Assembly (NCBI GenBank): GCA_025526935.1
Contig: JAHLKD010000065.1
Coordinates: forward strand, 186,001-250,000
DNA: 64,000 nucleotides
Direction: 5' to 3'
DNA from: Cladochytrium replicatum
Taxonomy: Eukaryota > Chytridiomycota > Chytridiomycetes > Cladochytriales > Cladochytriaceae
Positions 54,338 through 64,000 of this stretch are shown here, one piece after another; positions within the stretch are counted from its first letter, which is position 1; each line of letters opens with the position of its first letter. The position numbers and the translations under genes were made by a program. Below the pieces are notes generated by a model that was given only the letters and a program-made list of their open reading frames with translations, was not told the DNA's origin and ran no database searches.

Positions 54338-55831
54338 ATGTCCATGATAAAGGAACACCCGAGTCAGTTACCCAGCTTGGAGAGCAAATCCGCATCCCAC
54401 CATGTATCCGAACCCAAAAATTCACAAGCAGCAGACCACATCAATGTTCTTGTTCCACCAGAGAGACTAATGCGTTTGTGGTGTAACGTCACAGAGAAGG
54501 TGGGGCATGCGGTGGATAAAGTGGGGAGGCACAGCTTGACCTCCGGAAACACAATGATTCAGCAAGATTCACTGCATGGCACAACATTTACTGCACCAAG
54601 CTTCGACACTAGTGATGGTGACGCAACGTTTTGGACAATCACATTCCCGCCACAGATATGCTTGTGTAACTATCCAGAGCAACATAATCTTTCCCGCAAG
54701 TGTGCCCCAGAGACTTTTTGTTCTGACTTCCTGGCACGTTGTGTGCTCGAGAACACCACATCACTTCCATCAATGTCTTTTTGCGTAACCAAATTTCGTG
54801 ACGCTCTTCGGAAACATGTCTTGGAGAATCCGGACTCAGCTAACAGACCAAGGCCACCTTTGCTCTTACCGGCATGCATCCAATTGCCCGAATCAAGAAT
54901 CATGGTTCGACTTCGAGCTATCCGTAGGTTATCACTTACGTTCAAATCGTATCTGAAATCATTGGCAAAGAAAGCTACATTTCGTCCTTGGGCTATAATT
55001 TCACAGATGAAACCTTCTTTCCGATAAGAAAAACCATGAGCATTCGAGGACTATACACAGTCGCAAAGGGAATGATTGCCGCAGGAATTCCCATTAAGTG
55101 CTTGGAGGCTTCCGTTCTTGCCCTTTGTAGGTGGTAATGTGCGCCGATAGCTTATCTTCTTGCTGATACTTGCCATTTTAGATTTGACGAACTATATCTC
55201 AAACATGGATCGCTTCAGTAAGATGGAAAAGTATCGGCGAACTAAAATCGTAAATATTTCATAAAGCCCTCGGTTTCAAGTCTTTGTGTTGTGGGAGAAC
55301 ATATCGACACATTGTTCTCGTTGTTCGTGTGGGACAACGATTCGGTGCCTTAGGAATTTCCCGAAAACATGATCTGGGAGGCAAACCATTACGGTTTGAG
55401 GTGAGGATACAGAACATAAAGTCAGTATTTATTGACTATCTCCCGATAGTCTCTCCTTAGCCTCATCCGCGAATATGAAAGATGCTATATTAACAATCAT
55501 CATCAGTTGGAGAGGGTTAAAATAGGTAAAAGTGGAGAAATAATCAAATTAGTTAGTTTAGATGGTTCCGTTAGGCCTCCCAGTTCCGCATGACCCTTCC
55601 AGCAACGAGTGTATATCGTGGAAAGTACGAGTGAACTCAACGTTGCATTTTCCGTCATTTGAAACTAAATTTTATCAGCACAAAACTGTCTACATTCTCG
55701 GAAATCCAGGAAGTGCAGAAGGAAGCAGGGTCGGATCTTCAAAGCCGGGGATAGAGGATGGTGTTGTGCGGTGGAATGAAGTTGGAAGAGCAGTTGACGC
55801 ATACTTGAGGGACATTCGGAATCGCACTTAA
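54338..55831 (+). CDS. Vasohibin-type tubulin carboxypeptidase (detyrosinase)
   Basis: Vasohibins remove the C-terminal Tyr of alpha-tubulin on long-lived microtubules. Six exons keep phase: 54338-54923, 54971-55126, 55182-55217, 55267-55400, 55450-55525, 55575-55831, giving about 414 residues. The transglutaminase-like core reads RAIQSYISSLGYNFTDETFF, then GMIAAGIPIKCLEASVLALY with the catalytic Cys, LTNYISNMDRF, CGRTYRHIVLVVRVGQRFGA with the catalytic His, and GALGISRKHDLGGKPLRFES with the conserved Ser. ERCYINNHHQLERVKIG and PHDPSSNECISWK complete the fold. A 195-residue N-terminal region has no recognised domain. The segment 55624-55757 could be a further in-frame intron or an insertion. 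Introns are 47-55 nt. The partner SVBP is not in this window. Confidence 0.85.
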
Positions 55832-55996
55832 TGTGGCAAACTCCATAAATTAAAATAATACGTGCGGTGCATGTTATGGTTTCCCAAAAGTAATGGGAAG
55901 TCTGAAGAATCGTCTTGCCTTATCGGGACAAATTGGTGTGGTTTGTATCGAGTGAACCGGTCACCTGACCAAAGCCAAGACATTCAAGACAACACA

Positions 55997-56670
55997 ATGG
56001 TCGCAGGATTCTTGCATGTATTCGTCGGTGGGTTGGTTGCTAATGAAGCTGCAAGATTGTAGCTCTGAGGCCGTGTGGTTTCTGATATACATCCACATTT
56101 TAGTGTCAGGTGCCAATCTGAAGGATTCAGGTGAGGGCTGATGAAGAAGAGCTTGAAACAAAATGCGCATGATTGCCATTTAGATCTTATTGGGAAATCG
56201 GATCCATATGTGCTGTTTGTACGTATTGCGGGTAGTTCTATCTCACTCGCTAAATGTTCAGTTTTCGATAAGACATTGGACCATGACAAGCACTCATCCG
56301 TTCGAACTTCCACGAAAGGCGGAACACTGGACCCCGTGTGGAATGAGGAGCTTACTATGTACGCGCATATTCCCTCTGATACAGCTCATCGTACCATAAA
56401 CTTCTCGGTTTCCACAATAGACTCGTGAACAACCACAAGAAGCTTCACATTCAAGTTTTTGATGATGATCCAATGAAGGACGACAAGATCGGCAGCCATG
56501 AAATCGACCTTACTCCAGAGTTTGTCGCTTCCATCCGCGGGGAACAATTCCGTTCGTATTAGTAATCTTCATCTAGTTTGCTTCTGTGCTAAACTGTGGA
56601 TCAAATTCAGACGAAAAGGTTTTGGAGCTCAAAGGCGGTTTATTCGGACTTGGTGGGCTGTTTGAATAAG
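55997..56670 (+). CDS. Single C2-domain protein
   Basis: C2 domains bind membranes, often in a calcium-dependent way. Six short exons (55997-56027, 56104-56130, 56184-56218, 56273-56358, 56421-56551, 56612-56670) give about 122 residues, one domain. It reads FLHVFVVSGANLKDSD, then LIGKSDPYVLF, TLDPVWNEEL and KKLHIQVFDDDPMKDDKIG. Calcium-loop aspartates are present in SDPYV, FDDD and KDDK. Exon 5 could instead end at a TAG at 56560-56562 without the last exon, but the spliced tail (KVLELKGGLFGLGGLFE) looks like the expected final strand. No membrane anchor. Introns 53-76 nt. Confidence 0.7.
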
Positions 56671-56922
56671 GATGATTGGTCATTGTACTAACACGTTAAT
56701 TAGGGAAACTCGGGTGAGTGTTTCGCTCTGTGTCGTAATTGCACCAGAACTTAGCACCTTATTATTCCGTCACGCAGTACTTTGACTGTCCGATTCCGGT
56801 TCAGGGACTAAGTCAACGATTAACTCAAGATCAAGGGGAATGTAATCCAATACATTCTAATACATTCTTATAACTCAAGACTCCTTTTGAGACTCCATAT
56901 GATGCATTCGCTTTGTGATTTA

Positions 56923-58170
56923 TCAAAAGCCATCTGGATTCCTACCACTCCACTCGCGAAACTTGTATACCGGTGAACATTGGGCAAGATCGGGGTTGTA
57001 ACTCGCAAACTTCAACTTCATTAGTTTGAAAGAGCTTTTCGAGATCGCTTCGGGATTCTTAGGAAAAAGAGATTCAGAGATGCGGCGATACATTCTCTCA
57101 AACGCCGTTGATAAGCGACGCCAAATCCTTTCGAGTCCCGTCGATTCTGACTGAAAGTTGCTCGGTGGACTGTGGAGATGCACTTCGGAACAGTGCTCCT
57201 GAATTGAAATGAAGTCCAGTGAACCATTGTATGATTCGCTAGCTCGATGGCTGGGCAACGCATCATCGACTTGCACAAAAGTGTTACGGGTTTGAATATT
57301 TGATTGTGCAGAGCACAAATACTCGGGACTGAAAGCACGGGGCTGACCCATTCCGAAGTGGACCTGATTATCGAGCATGACTGAAAGTTTACGAAGTCGC
57401 TCCGACACCGTGTATTCTGTCCTCAAAGCCGCATCGTTTTCGGTTTCACCAATTTGTTGCTTAAACGTCCGGAGAAGTAGACGATTGTGCATCAAAGCTC
57501 GTGATTCATCTCTTGGGGAGGCGTTCCTCCCAAGAAGGCTCGCACAATATTCACATAGCTCTCGCTCCAGCTCTTCTTCGGCGTCGGTATCCCACTCGGT
57601 TCGTTTTGCATGAAAGCTATTCTTTCGCTGGAGGAGATGAAAGTCGTGTTTAATATCTCTCGAAATCTCACTGGACTCTCCCAAAGTGCTGGGGTTCAGT
57701 CTCCTGTTTGATACATCTGAACTAGTCTGATCGTTCGACACCACTTCCAACGCATATCCTTTTGACCACTTGTTTCGAAACCCAAGTGAAAGCAGCAGCT
57801 CGTCTTCGGTATCCATGGTCGAAAATCGCTGATATGATTGACCCTTGGTTTGCTCTTCAACTAACTTCCCTTTCCGCATTGTTTCACACGCTTGGGTATG
57901 GCCTACATCTCTCCCATCTGCTGATTCGCTGTAAGAGTCTTCATATTCTCCGACCACCGAGCTTATTAGGCTTCTTGATCGTATCGAATGATCATAATCG
58001 CGCATCGGCGTAGGGGGAGGAGTTGGCGGTGGGGTTACAAAGTTATAGTATCTGGACATGTCGAAATGATCGTCTTGAGAAAGATGATCATGGTTCGGGC
58101 GAGAATAATGGGTTGCCCTGGTTGGTGTTGACGGCCGGTATAGTTCGTTGTGCATGTCTGGCGACTGCAT
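56923..58170 (-). CDS. Hypothetical, largely disordered protein, 415 residues, single exon
   Basis: Not recognised. The frame starts at ATG 58170 (MQSPDMHNELYRPS) and has no intron. It is rich in Ser, Arg, Glu and Asp. A proline stretch (TPPPTPPPTP) lies near residue 48. A charged helical part (DAEEELERELCEYCASLLGR) lies mid-protein, and RIWRRLSTAFERMYRRISES near residue 355 is an amphipathic basic helix. No membrane segment. The long uninterrupted frame with ordinary codon use suggests a real lineage-specific gene. Confidence 0.6.
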   Translation of the reverse strand: MQSPDMHNELYRPSTPTRATHYSRPNHDHLSQDDHFDMSRYYNFVTPPPTPPPTPMRDYDHSIRSRSLISSVVGEYEDSYSESADGRDVGHTQACETMRKGKLVEEQTKGQSYQRFSTMDTEDELLLSLGFRNKWSKGYALEVVSNDQTSSDVSNRRLNPSTLGESSEISRDIKHDFHLLQRKNSFHAKRTEWDTDAEEELERELCEYCASLLGRNASPRDESRALMHNRLLLRTFKQQIGETENDAALRTEYTVSERLRKLSVMLDNQVHFGMGQPRAFSPEYLCSAQSNIQTRNTFVQVDDALPSHRASESYNGSLDFISIQEHCSEVHLHSPPSNFQSESTGLERIWRRLSTAFERMYRRISESLFPKNPEAISKSSFKLMKLKFASYNPDLAQCSPVYKFREWSGRNPDGF

Positions 58171-58344
58171 GTTGTTTCACCGAGAGAGAAAAGGAGACAG
58201 GGCAGGCTGAAAACTTGATGTATTATTTGGGAGGCATGTCGCATTACCGGGATACATAGCACATAATTGAAGTAAAAAGCAAACCGCCCCGGCGCAAAGA
58301 AAACAATTAGAAAATTCCAACAAACTCTATTTGAATTATCGAGT

Positions 58345-59497
58345 TTAATAGTACGTAAATTTGAAGTAAATTGCAATGCAAACGACTTGGAACATGAGGC
58401 CGAGAGTCAGCTTGAACGTGTAAGAACCTTCTCCATTGGTTTCGCCATTCGCAAGTCGGTTCACAATGACTTCTAGCACGTCGCCGAATGCTTTTGAGCT
58501 GAATTTTCTCTCGGCCGCAGCCCTTCCCCGATCGACCATTGTCTTCTTTTGGCTTTCAGGCCAGGTCAACATGCGCTCAATTCCATCGGCGAAGGCGTCC
58601 GCGACTCGAGCAACTTCAGCGTGGGATCGTCGAAGTCAACTGGGAATTCGTATGAAGCCAGGTTAATACTGGGATATAGGACCTGAGGGTACTTGAAACC
58701 AACGGAAACACTTCCTTGAAGGTGGTAGCGGTGAACTTGCTGTTATCAACTATTTCATCCGCCATTCCTTGGTGAGGACGTTAGATAGGTGAGTAACCAA
58801 AACGTTTGTTTGACGTACTCGTCCACTCCTCTAAGAAATCGAACGGAAGACGGTAGAGATACTTTGCCCATGATTCGCGGCGCCTAAAAGCTTGTCAGGA
58901 AAGTGGCAGTAGAACAAAATCTTAATTCAACATGGGTTATTTATCTTTCGATTCCAACGACAATATATTCTAACTTTTGATGAGGTGAGTCGAAGGAGAA
59001 AGTTGCCGGCGGAGATTTGGTAGACAATGAAAACATCAAAGGACGTTTCGAATATGAAGTGACTCAAAACGATCGTTAAGACCAAGTATATATTCCGCAG
59101 AATTGCGAACAGAATCGTGTCCCTTTCCGCTAATGCTACGTGGAATCCAATCGCCTCTCACCGAAACGTTCAGGGTTCCTGATCAGAACGAGGGGATAGT
59201 AGGCATACTTCCCCGTACAGAAATCCATAAACCTTACCATCGCGTGTTTCCTCGAAGGCATGAGCAGGATCATGGTGGGATGTGTATAGGATCATGAACT
59301 TCCAAAGTTTGATCCAGTATTGAGGTCATTCTCAAATGATCAGCTTGTAAGTGTCTTCTCTCCAGATGCTTTTGTTATCACCACCTACAATTGCTACAAT
59401 CAATACGTCGCAGACACAACCATGCATGCCGCACACTCACCATGCCCAAGTCGGCGTGGACGAACGCGATCTTCCGTTTGGTTTCTGTTTCTGCCAT
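58345..59497 (-). pseudogene. ALG2: ALG2 mannosyltransferase pseudogene with frame breaks and internal deletion
   Basis: Alg2 adds the second and third mannoses to the dolichol-linked N-glycan precursor. Order of remnants: start MAETETKRKIAFVHADLGM (59497), LYTSHHDPAHAFEETRDG, spliced TLNVSVRGDWIPRSI, FAILRNIYLVLTIVLSHF, VYQISAGNFLLRLTSS, LFYCHFPDKLL, RRESWAKYLYRLPFDFLEEW, MADEIVDNSKFTATTFKEVF, GFKYPQVLYPSINLAS. It then jumps to ADAFADGIERMLTWPESQKK and AAERKFSSKAFGDVLEVIV. The second glycosyltransferase domain with the E-x7-E motif (about 180 residues) is missing. The GGAERL motif after the first exon is degenerate. At least three frame changes are needed (near 59115, 58880 and 58705). A functional copy must exist elsewhere. 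Confidence 0.8.
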
Positions 59498-59579
59498 GGT
59501 TCGGACAACGCCACTGGCACATGTTCAAATTGTTCAATTGTGCTGATCCTCCCGTTTCAAATTTATCAAGCATTTGAAG

Positions 59580-61046
59580 ATGTCGCACCGCGCGAGGACT
59601 GCTCTGTCGCACTTCTCTGATCCCGCAACTCACGTTCGGAGGAGCAGCGGAGCCGCTACCGTTTCTGCGCTGAGTCCACGACTACGACGCACCGCGGCCC
59701 GACGTCAACAATTTGGATCCTATGAGTTGATCCTGCCATCGACTGAAGCCTTGACTCAGTTCAAACGTATCGAGCGACTCAGCGTTCCACCATCAATACT
59801 GCGGCCCGAATATGCCTCGCTGGAAGGCGGGAACCCTCATAACCCCAGGCATTTGTACCTCAAAGCGCAGGAGGAGGAGCAGTTGGGGATGAGAAATGCG
59901 GGCAAGCTGGCTGCAAAGATGCTTCGTTTTGCAGAATCTCTCGTACAAGTTGGAGTAACTACTGCCGACATTGATGCCGCAGGTACGGCTTATCCGTTTG
60001 ATTAACGTACACAAAATGATGATATACGCCACCATAGTTCATGCCGCTATTTTGTCAGAAAACGCTTACCCGAGTCCGCTAAATTACTGCGGATATCCAA
60101 AATCAATATGCACATCTGTTAATAACGTTGTTTGCCACGGGTGAGAGTCGACGTCCCATCCAAAGTTTTGTTTGTGATTAAGATGTTTCGCTCCTCAACA
60201 GTGTTCCCGATAGGTATGGTGCATATGGTGGTGTATACAATTTGCTTCACTGACGTCGAAATAAAGTCGTCCACTGAAAGACGGAGACCTTATCAACATT
60301 GACATTACTGTAAGGAGTGGAAAATTTCGAAATGCATGTTGCTGACCTGTTCGATTTTAGGTATATCTGAATGGGTATTATATCTCCGCCATTGTCAATT
60401 TTAATGTATTAATCTCGTACTCAGATTTCATGGGGACACGAGCGCGACTTTCTTGGTTGGAGCTGTCGATTCGGTAGGCGTGGATCTCGTCAACACAACG
60501 AAAGAGGCAATGGAGGCAGCAATCGCCATATCTGGACCAGGTGTTCCAATTCGGGAAATTGGGCGAATTGTGAGGTAAGATGTGCTCTCTGATCGTGTCA
60601 AGATGTTCACATCTGTTTTTGGCAAAAATAGCCAGCTAGCTAAAAAGCGTGGATTCAGCGTTAGCCCAGATTTTTGTGGTCACGGAATCGGTAACTTACT
60701 CCATTGACGACCTTTTTCATCCCTTCCCTGACATCCGGTTTTGAAGGTCGATTTTTCCACGAACCCCCACTGATAATACATTCCGAACGGCACAACAATG
60801 ATGATACAACAATGGAAGAATTCATGACGTTTACAATAGAGCCTGCTCTATGTCAAGGGCGATCGAGTTACGTCAAATGGCCAGACCAGTGGACTGCAGT
60901 TACAGCAGATGGCGGCCGTTCTGCCCAGTTTGGTAATGCCACCAAAATCAATTTGCAATCGTTTCTAATTGTGCAATTTATTTATTTTGAAAGAGCACAC
61001 GATCATGATAGTTCCGGACGGTGTTGAGATACTTACCATAGCCTGA
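59580..61046 (+). CDS. Methionine aminopeptidase, type I, with organelle-targeting N-terminus
   Basis: Removes initiator Met. Nine exons: 59580-59982, 60038-60140, 60203-60214, 60267-60309, 60361-60374, 60425-60574, 60632-60690, 60747-60932, 60994-61046, giving 340 residues. Exons 3 and 5 are micro-exons of 12 and 14 nt. The N-terminus ([20 protein letters not shown]) is rich in Arg, Ser and Ala without acids, like a mitochondrial presequence. The catalytic part reads [20 protein letters not shown] and VCHG, then [10 protein letters not shown] (metal Asp), [13 protein letters not shown] (metal Asp), [17 protein letters not shown] (metal His), MTFTIEPAL (metal Glu) and SAQFEHTIMI (metal Glu). 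All five ligands are present. Most like MetAP1D-type enzymes. It starts 82 bp from the divergent ALG2 remnant. Confidence 0.92.
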
Positions 61047-61279
61047 CCAGCGATTTTTTCTAATTTTCTAAAACTATGATTAATTCCATCCGCCCAACAC
61101 GTGCCGACTAGTTCCCAAATCAGTGCACCTAAAGCCTATTTCCGTGGCACATGAAAAGAACACAGTCGGTATCACGAAAGGACTCAATCAAGAAGCAAAA
61201 TGCGTCTCCTGGGTAGGATTCGAACGACGAAAGAAATTCTTGACGATGGCGCGCACTCTAACACAATTCCGAATCTAGG

Positions 61280-64000
61280 ATGAAACGATTAACAGACTAC
61301 TTTCCGGTACTGGGAAACATACAAAGGTACGCCACTCTTCCAACCTGCTTAATTTCATACTGATGAAGTTCCAGTACCTCGCCAAAGAACCGGGACGAAA
61401 GTGACCAAAGTGGATCAGCTGGTGCACAATGCACTCCCCAGAAGGTTTCCACCGACTACCATCCGGAAAAGGACCAGAAAGACGGCATGAAGATGAAAAT
61501 TCCAACACAAACGGTTTCGAACGCTGCGACGACGACAGCTTTCTTTGATTTATCAACGGAAAGCGAACCGCTTTCCAGTGTCAGCATGGATTCGTCGAGT
61601 GTTGATTCTCCATTCAGACTACGAGATCAAAACAAAACTTTGGCGATTAGAACGAGTTCCAGCCCAATTTCAAGCGAGCACGCTCCAAGTACTCCGACGG
61701 GACGATATCACGTTGGCGCTTTGGTGGACTCAATAAGTCTACCCCTAGGTACGAAGTCTCGCCCCATGGTCGAAATCCCTGTTCTTAGATCTGTCCGGAT
61801 CGCGGAAGGGAGAGTTGGCACACAGAGCGCAAAGTCGGATGAAATTTCAAAGATTGATTCCCAATGCCAAGCTGGGATTAAATCAACGCAGTTAGAATCA
61901 CTGGACCAGGAGTCGCTTTTTATTTTACAATCCAACAGCGAGCACCAATCTCTACAACGGGATTCGCCAATATCACCGACAAAAAAACAACCTTCGTCAG
62001 CTTCTTCGACTCTGTCGTTAACCAGCTCAAAGAGGAAAAGGATAGTTGATTCAGACTCCGAAGAGCCCAGTTCAGAAAAGAAGGTCAACGATTCTTCGTA
62101 TGAGCCTATGAATCCCAAAACGAAAGCTCCGCGCGTAACAAACGATTGCGACGATAGCAGCTTAGATTCCCCAATTAATTTCGACGACGATGACTTAGAG
62201 GATTTAATGTTTTTCGAGTTCTCCAAACCAGCGCACCAAAAAAAGTACGTCAGGAAACTGCTCATTCCGGATTTCTATTCTTACTGTTCTCTAGGCCAAC
62301 TTCGACACCTGGCCCTGCGAAATACGAATCTGACCACGAGTTAGATGCCCACAGTCGACGATCCACCCGAGCTCGGAAAGAAGTGTCATACAAACCACCG
62401 CCATTAGATCCTTTCAAAGACGAAGCTTTGTTCGCTGGCACCGGTAGTAGCAATCGAACCAGTTCTCTGAAGAACGACATTACCAGTGAGCTAGAAAAGT
62501 TGGAACAATCACATTATTCTGTACCGAAGCGATTTTCGCTCGACGCACTGCTTGTGGACCGTAAACGCAACGAGGAAACCGAACGCCAGAGACGGGAACT
62601 TGGCGACACGTTCAAGGTAGTCTATATTTTTTGTAGTCATCGTTGCTTATACCCTTCCACAGAAATTGGCTGAAGAGGAGGACACCGATTTCTTGAGCTT
62701 GACATCAACGGCTGGGTCTAAAAATGTTTTCGCGGCGTTGGAGCAAATCAAAGCTGAGGACTCGGCACTCTACCAGGCATTTGTATGAACACATCCCCTG
62801 TCATACACATCCACCTGTCCACCATGTATTGACAACCAATACGTTACAGGGACGCTTTTTGAAGGCTGGCGAAGCCCCGGTGAAGTTATCCCGCGTAAAG
62901 CTGTGCAGAGAACCCATAGATGAGGTATCGAAAAGGTTACGTTGCAGCTGGTTCAGGAATTAATGAAGTCTGACAGAGAATCGAACCATCAAAACCTTTC
63001 CCGAAGTTCAAGGACTCAATATCAAAAGCACTACGGAAGACAAAGGATGGATTGTCCCAAATGGAAATTATTCACGCCGCTTTGTCGTTATCCAATTGGC
63101 ATTTAAAATCAGAGCATGGAGAGTGGCTTTTTGATACGGGTAAGTATTCCCTTCATTCTCTAAATCTGGTCATCTAATCTTTTGTCTTGTTCAGTCTGCT
63201 TTGCCTCTGACTATCGAGTTGTACAGAAAGCAACCAGCATCCTTTTGAAGTCCTTGTCGGACAAAAAGAATGAATGGGACGTGAGTCTATCCTCATTGGC
63301 CAGCTTTTTCGAAAACGCATGCAGATGTGACCCACGGATCCTCACCCAATTCTATCGCGATACGCAAAACAATATGGGAAAAGTTAATGTACCTATGACT
63401 GGCCTGGCTGATGCTTTTATCGCCAATGGGAAAGACGAACAATCTGAGAGAAGTGACGAATCGCGCCAGACAGCTTTGGACGCGAAACAAATCAACTTAA
63501 GGTCGGTCGTTTGCATCGCTACTGAAGCGTTCATTCGCAGGTAGCTACTAGGTACACAATGTTTTGACAAATGATCTGATCCCGTCACGATAACCAATAG
63601 GCACCAACAGAAAGGGTCCGCCATTTTTACTTCATTTCTGATGAAACTATGCACCGACGAATCTGCCGGTCGAGTTCGAAGTAGTTTAGTCTCAGCCATT
63701 GCTCGAATTATGGATCGTTTTGGAGATTCACCAGAGGTAGATTTACCCTGGTCGCAACTCAAACATTGTCTCACGTTCAAGAATTTCTAAGTGGAACAAT
63801 GAGGTGATGACGTCCATTATCTCGTTCACGGGAACTAGATCTTTAGAACTGCAGTACCTTCTCTTACGCTCGTCTCTGTGGCCACAGTCATCACATCATT
63901 CCCGTCGGTTCAGAACCAATTTGGCACATTGGTTCATAACGTACTCTTCAGCTATTGCCGTTGCTGAGAAATCCAAACCACTTTCGGACGAAACGCCTCT
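61280..64000 (+). CDS. Large nuclear-type protein with PIP-like N-terminus, possible SLF2/CANIN-like (3' partial)
   Basis: Nine exons fit in phase: 61280-61326, 61375-62244, 62295-62616, 62663-62782, 62850-62924, 62977-63139, 63195-63501, 63601-63736 and 63792 to the edge. The first residues MKRLTDYFPV resemble a PCNA-interacting peptide (hydrophobic, two spacers, two aromatics). A disordered Ser/Asp-rich region of about 280 residues with KRKR follows. Next come a basic patch (HSRRSTRARKEVSYKPPPLD) and a helical region (FSLDALLVDRKRNEETERQR). Folded-looking helical sequence follows (NVFAALEQIKAEDSALYQAF, LSQMEIIHAALSLSNWHLKS, ATSILLKSLSDKKNEWDVSL, ILTQFYRDTQNNMGKVNVPM). The order 'PIP-disorder-helical domain' and SLDALL-type motif recall the CANIN domain of SLF2, a SMC5/6 localisation factor. 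That identity is only a suggestion. Confidence 0.6.

Noticed and set aside
54338-54923. Independent hypothetical gene upstream of vasohibin
   Set aside because: Splicing at 54924-54970 joins it in phase to give RAIQSYISSLGYNF, the expected vasohibin entry, so it is the N-terminal exon.
55562-55831. Separate 89-residue gene
   Set aside because: Its sequence (PHDPSSNECISWK and the final helix) is the C-terminal exon of the vasohibin model and joins it in phase.
61200-61260. tRNA-like T-loop sequence (GGATTCGAAC on the plus strand)
   Set aside because: The flanking stems do not pair and no matching acceptor, D or anticodon arms could be found on the minus strand.
61708-62265. 185-codon minus-strand open frame, Ser/Glu-rich
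   Set aside because: Antisense to the disordered exon of the 61.3-kb gene, whose splicing is consistent on the plus strand.

Overview
The window looks like nuclear DNA of a zoosporic (chytrid-like) fungus. Nearly every gene is split by short GT-AG introns, mostly 46-70 nt. Products are fungal or opisthokont (BCK1-type MAPKKK, VTS1, CCR4, CSL4, NC2-alpha, UTR4, CDC50). A vasohibin-type tubulin carboxypeptidase and a decayed ankyrin-repeat gene of the 'G-H-V-x-V-L-E-W-W' kind fit a flagellated chytrid. The taxon is inferred from gene content only. Exon models below were built by hand from reading phase, splice dinucleotides and family motifs.

Layout. 0-5.4 kb: 5' part of SRP9 (-), a complete CDC50/LEM3 flippase subunit (+), an ankyrin pseudogene (+), an unassigned gene remnant (+) and a hypothetical 3-exon gene (-). 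6-19 kb is gene-dense: a fusion of an alpha/beta hydrolase with a tyrosine-phosphatase-like domain (+), a GH85 endo-beta-N-acetylglucosaminidase (-), ribosomal protein uL23 (-), a universal stress protein (-), a secreted, probably GPI-anchored GH26-like hydrolase (+), FAP7/adenylate kinase 6 with two frame breaks (-), a CHORD-CS co-chaperone (-) and a single-exon Aat-like aminoacyl-tRNA-protein transferase (+). 19-21.7 kb: a small heat shock protein with an in-frame stop (+) and VTS1 (+).

21.7-29.5 kb is a gene-poor island built around a 4,989-bp hAT transposon (22875-27863). It has matching terminal inverted repeats and an exact 8-bp target duplication. It carries a dead transposase, a second coiled-coil coding block and an array of palindromic repeats.

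29.5-44.1 kb: a TLC-domain membrane protein (-), the methionine-salvage enolase-phosphatase UTR4 (+), an unidentified damaged gene (-), a 1,781-residue BCK1-type MAPKKK (-), NC2-alpha (+), a hypothetical protein (-) and CCR4 (-). 45-64 kb: a class-3 lipase-like protein without its serine nucleophile (+), a small basic ORF (+), mitochondrial-type ribosomal protein uS3 (-), an anion:cation-symporter MFS transporter (+), exosome subunit CSL4 (-), an SGNH esterase IAH1 (-), vasohibin (+), a lone C2-domain protein (+), a disordered single-exon protein (-), an ALG2 pseudogene (-), an organellar-type methionine aminopeptidase (+) and a large nuclear protein running off the right edge (+).

The genes are housekeeping functions with no operon logic. 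Shared regulation is limited to close divergent pairs (CSL4 with its neighbour, CHORD with Aat-like, ALG2 remnant with MetAP) and tightly convergent pairs. No tRNA, rRNA or CRISPR was found. The strongest biological leads are the hydrolase-pseudophosphatase fusion, the intronless Aat-like gene, the vasohibin and the lipase-like protein with GHHDGG in place of GHSxGG. Several otherwise conserved genes carry 1-2 nt frame breaks, so assembly indels must be excluded before calling them pseudogenes.
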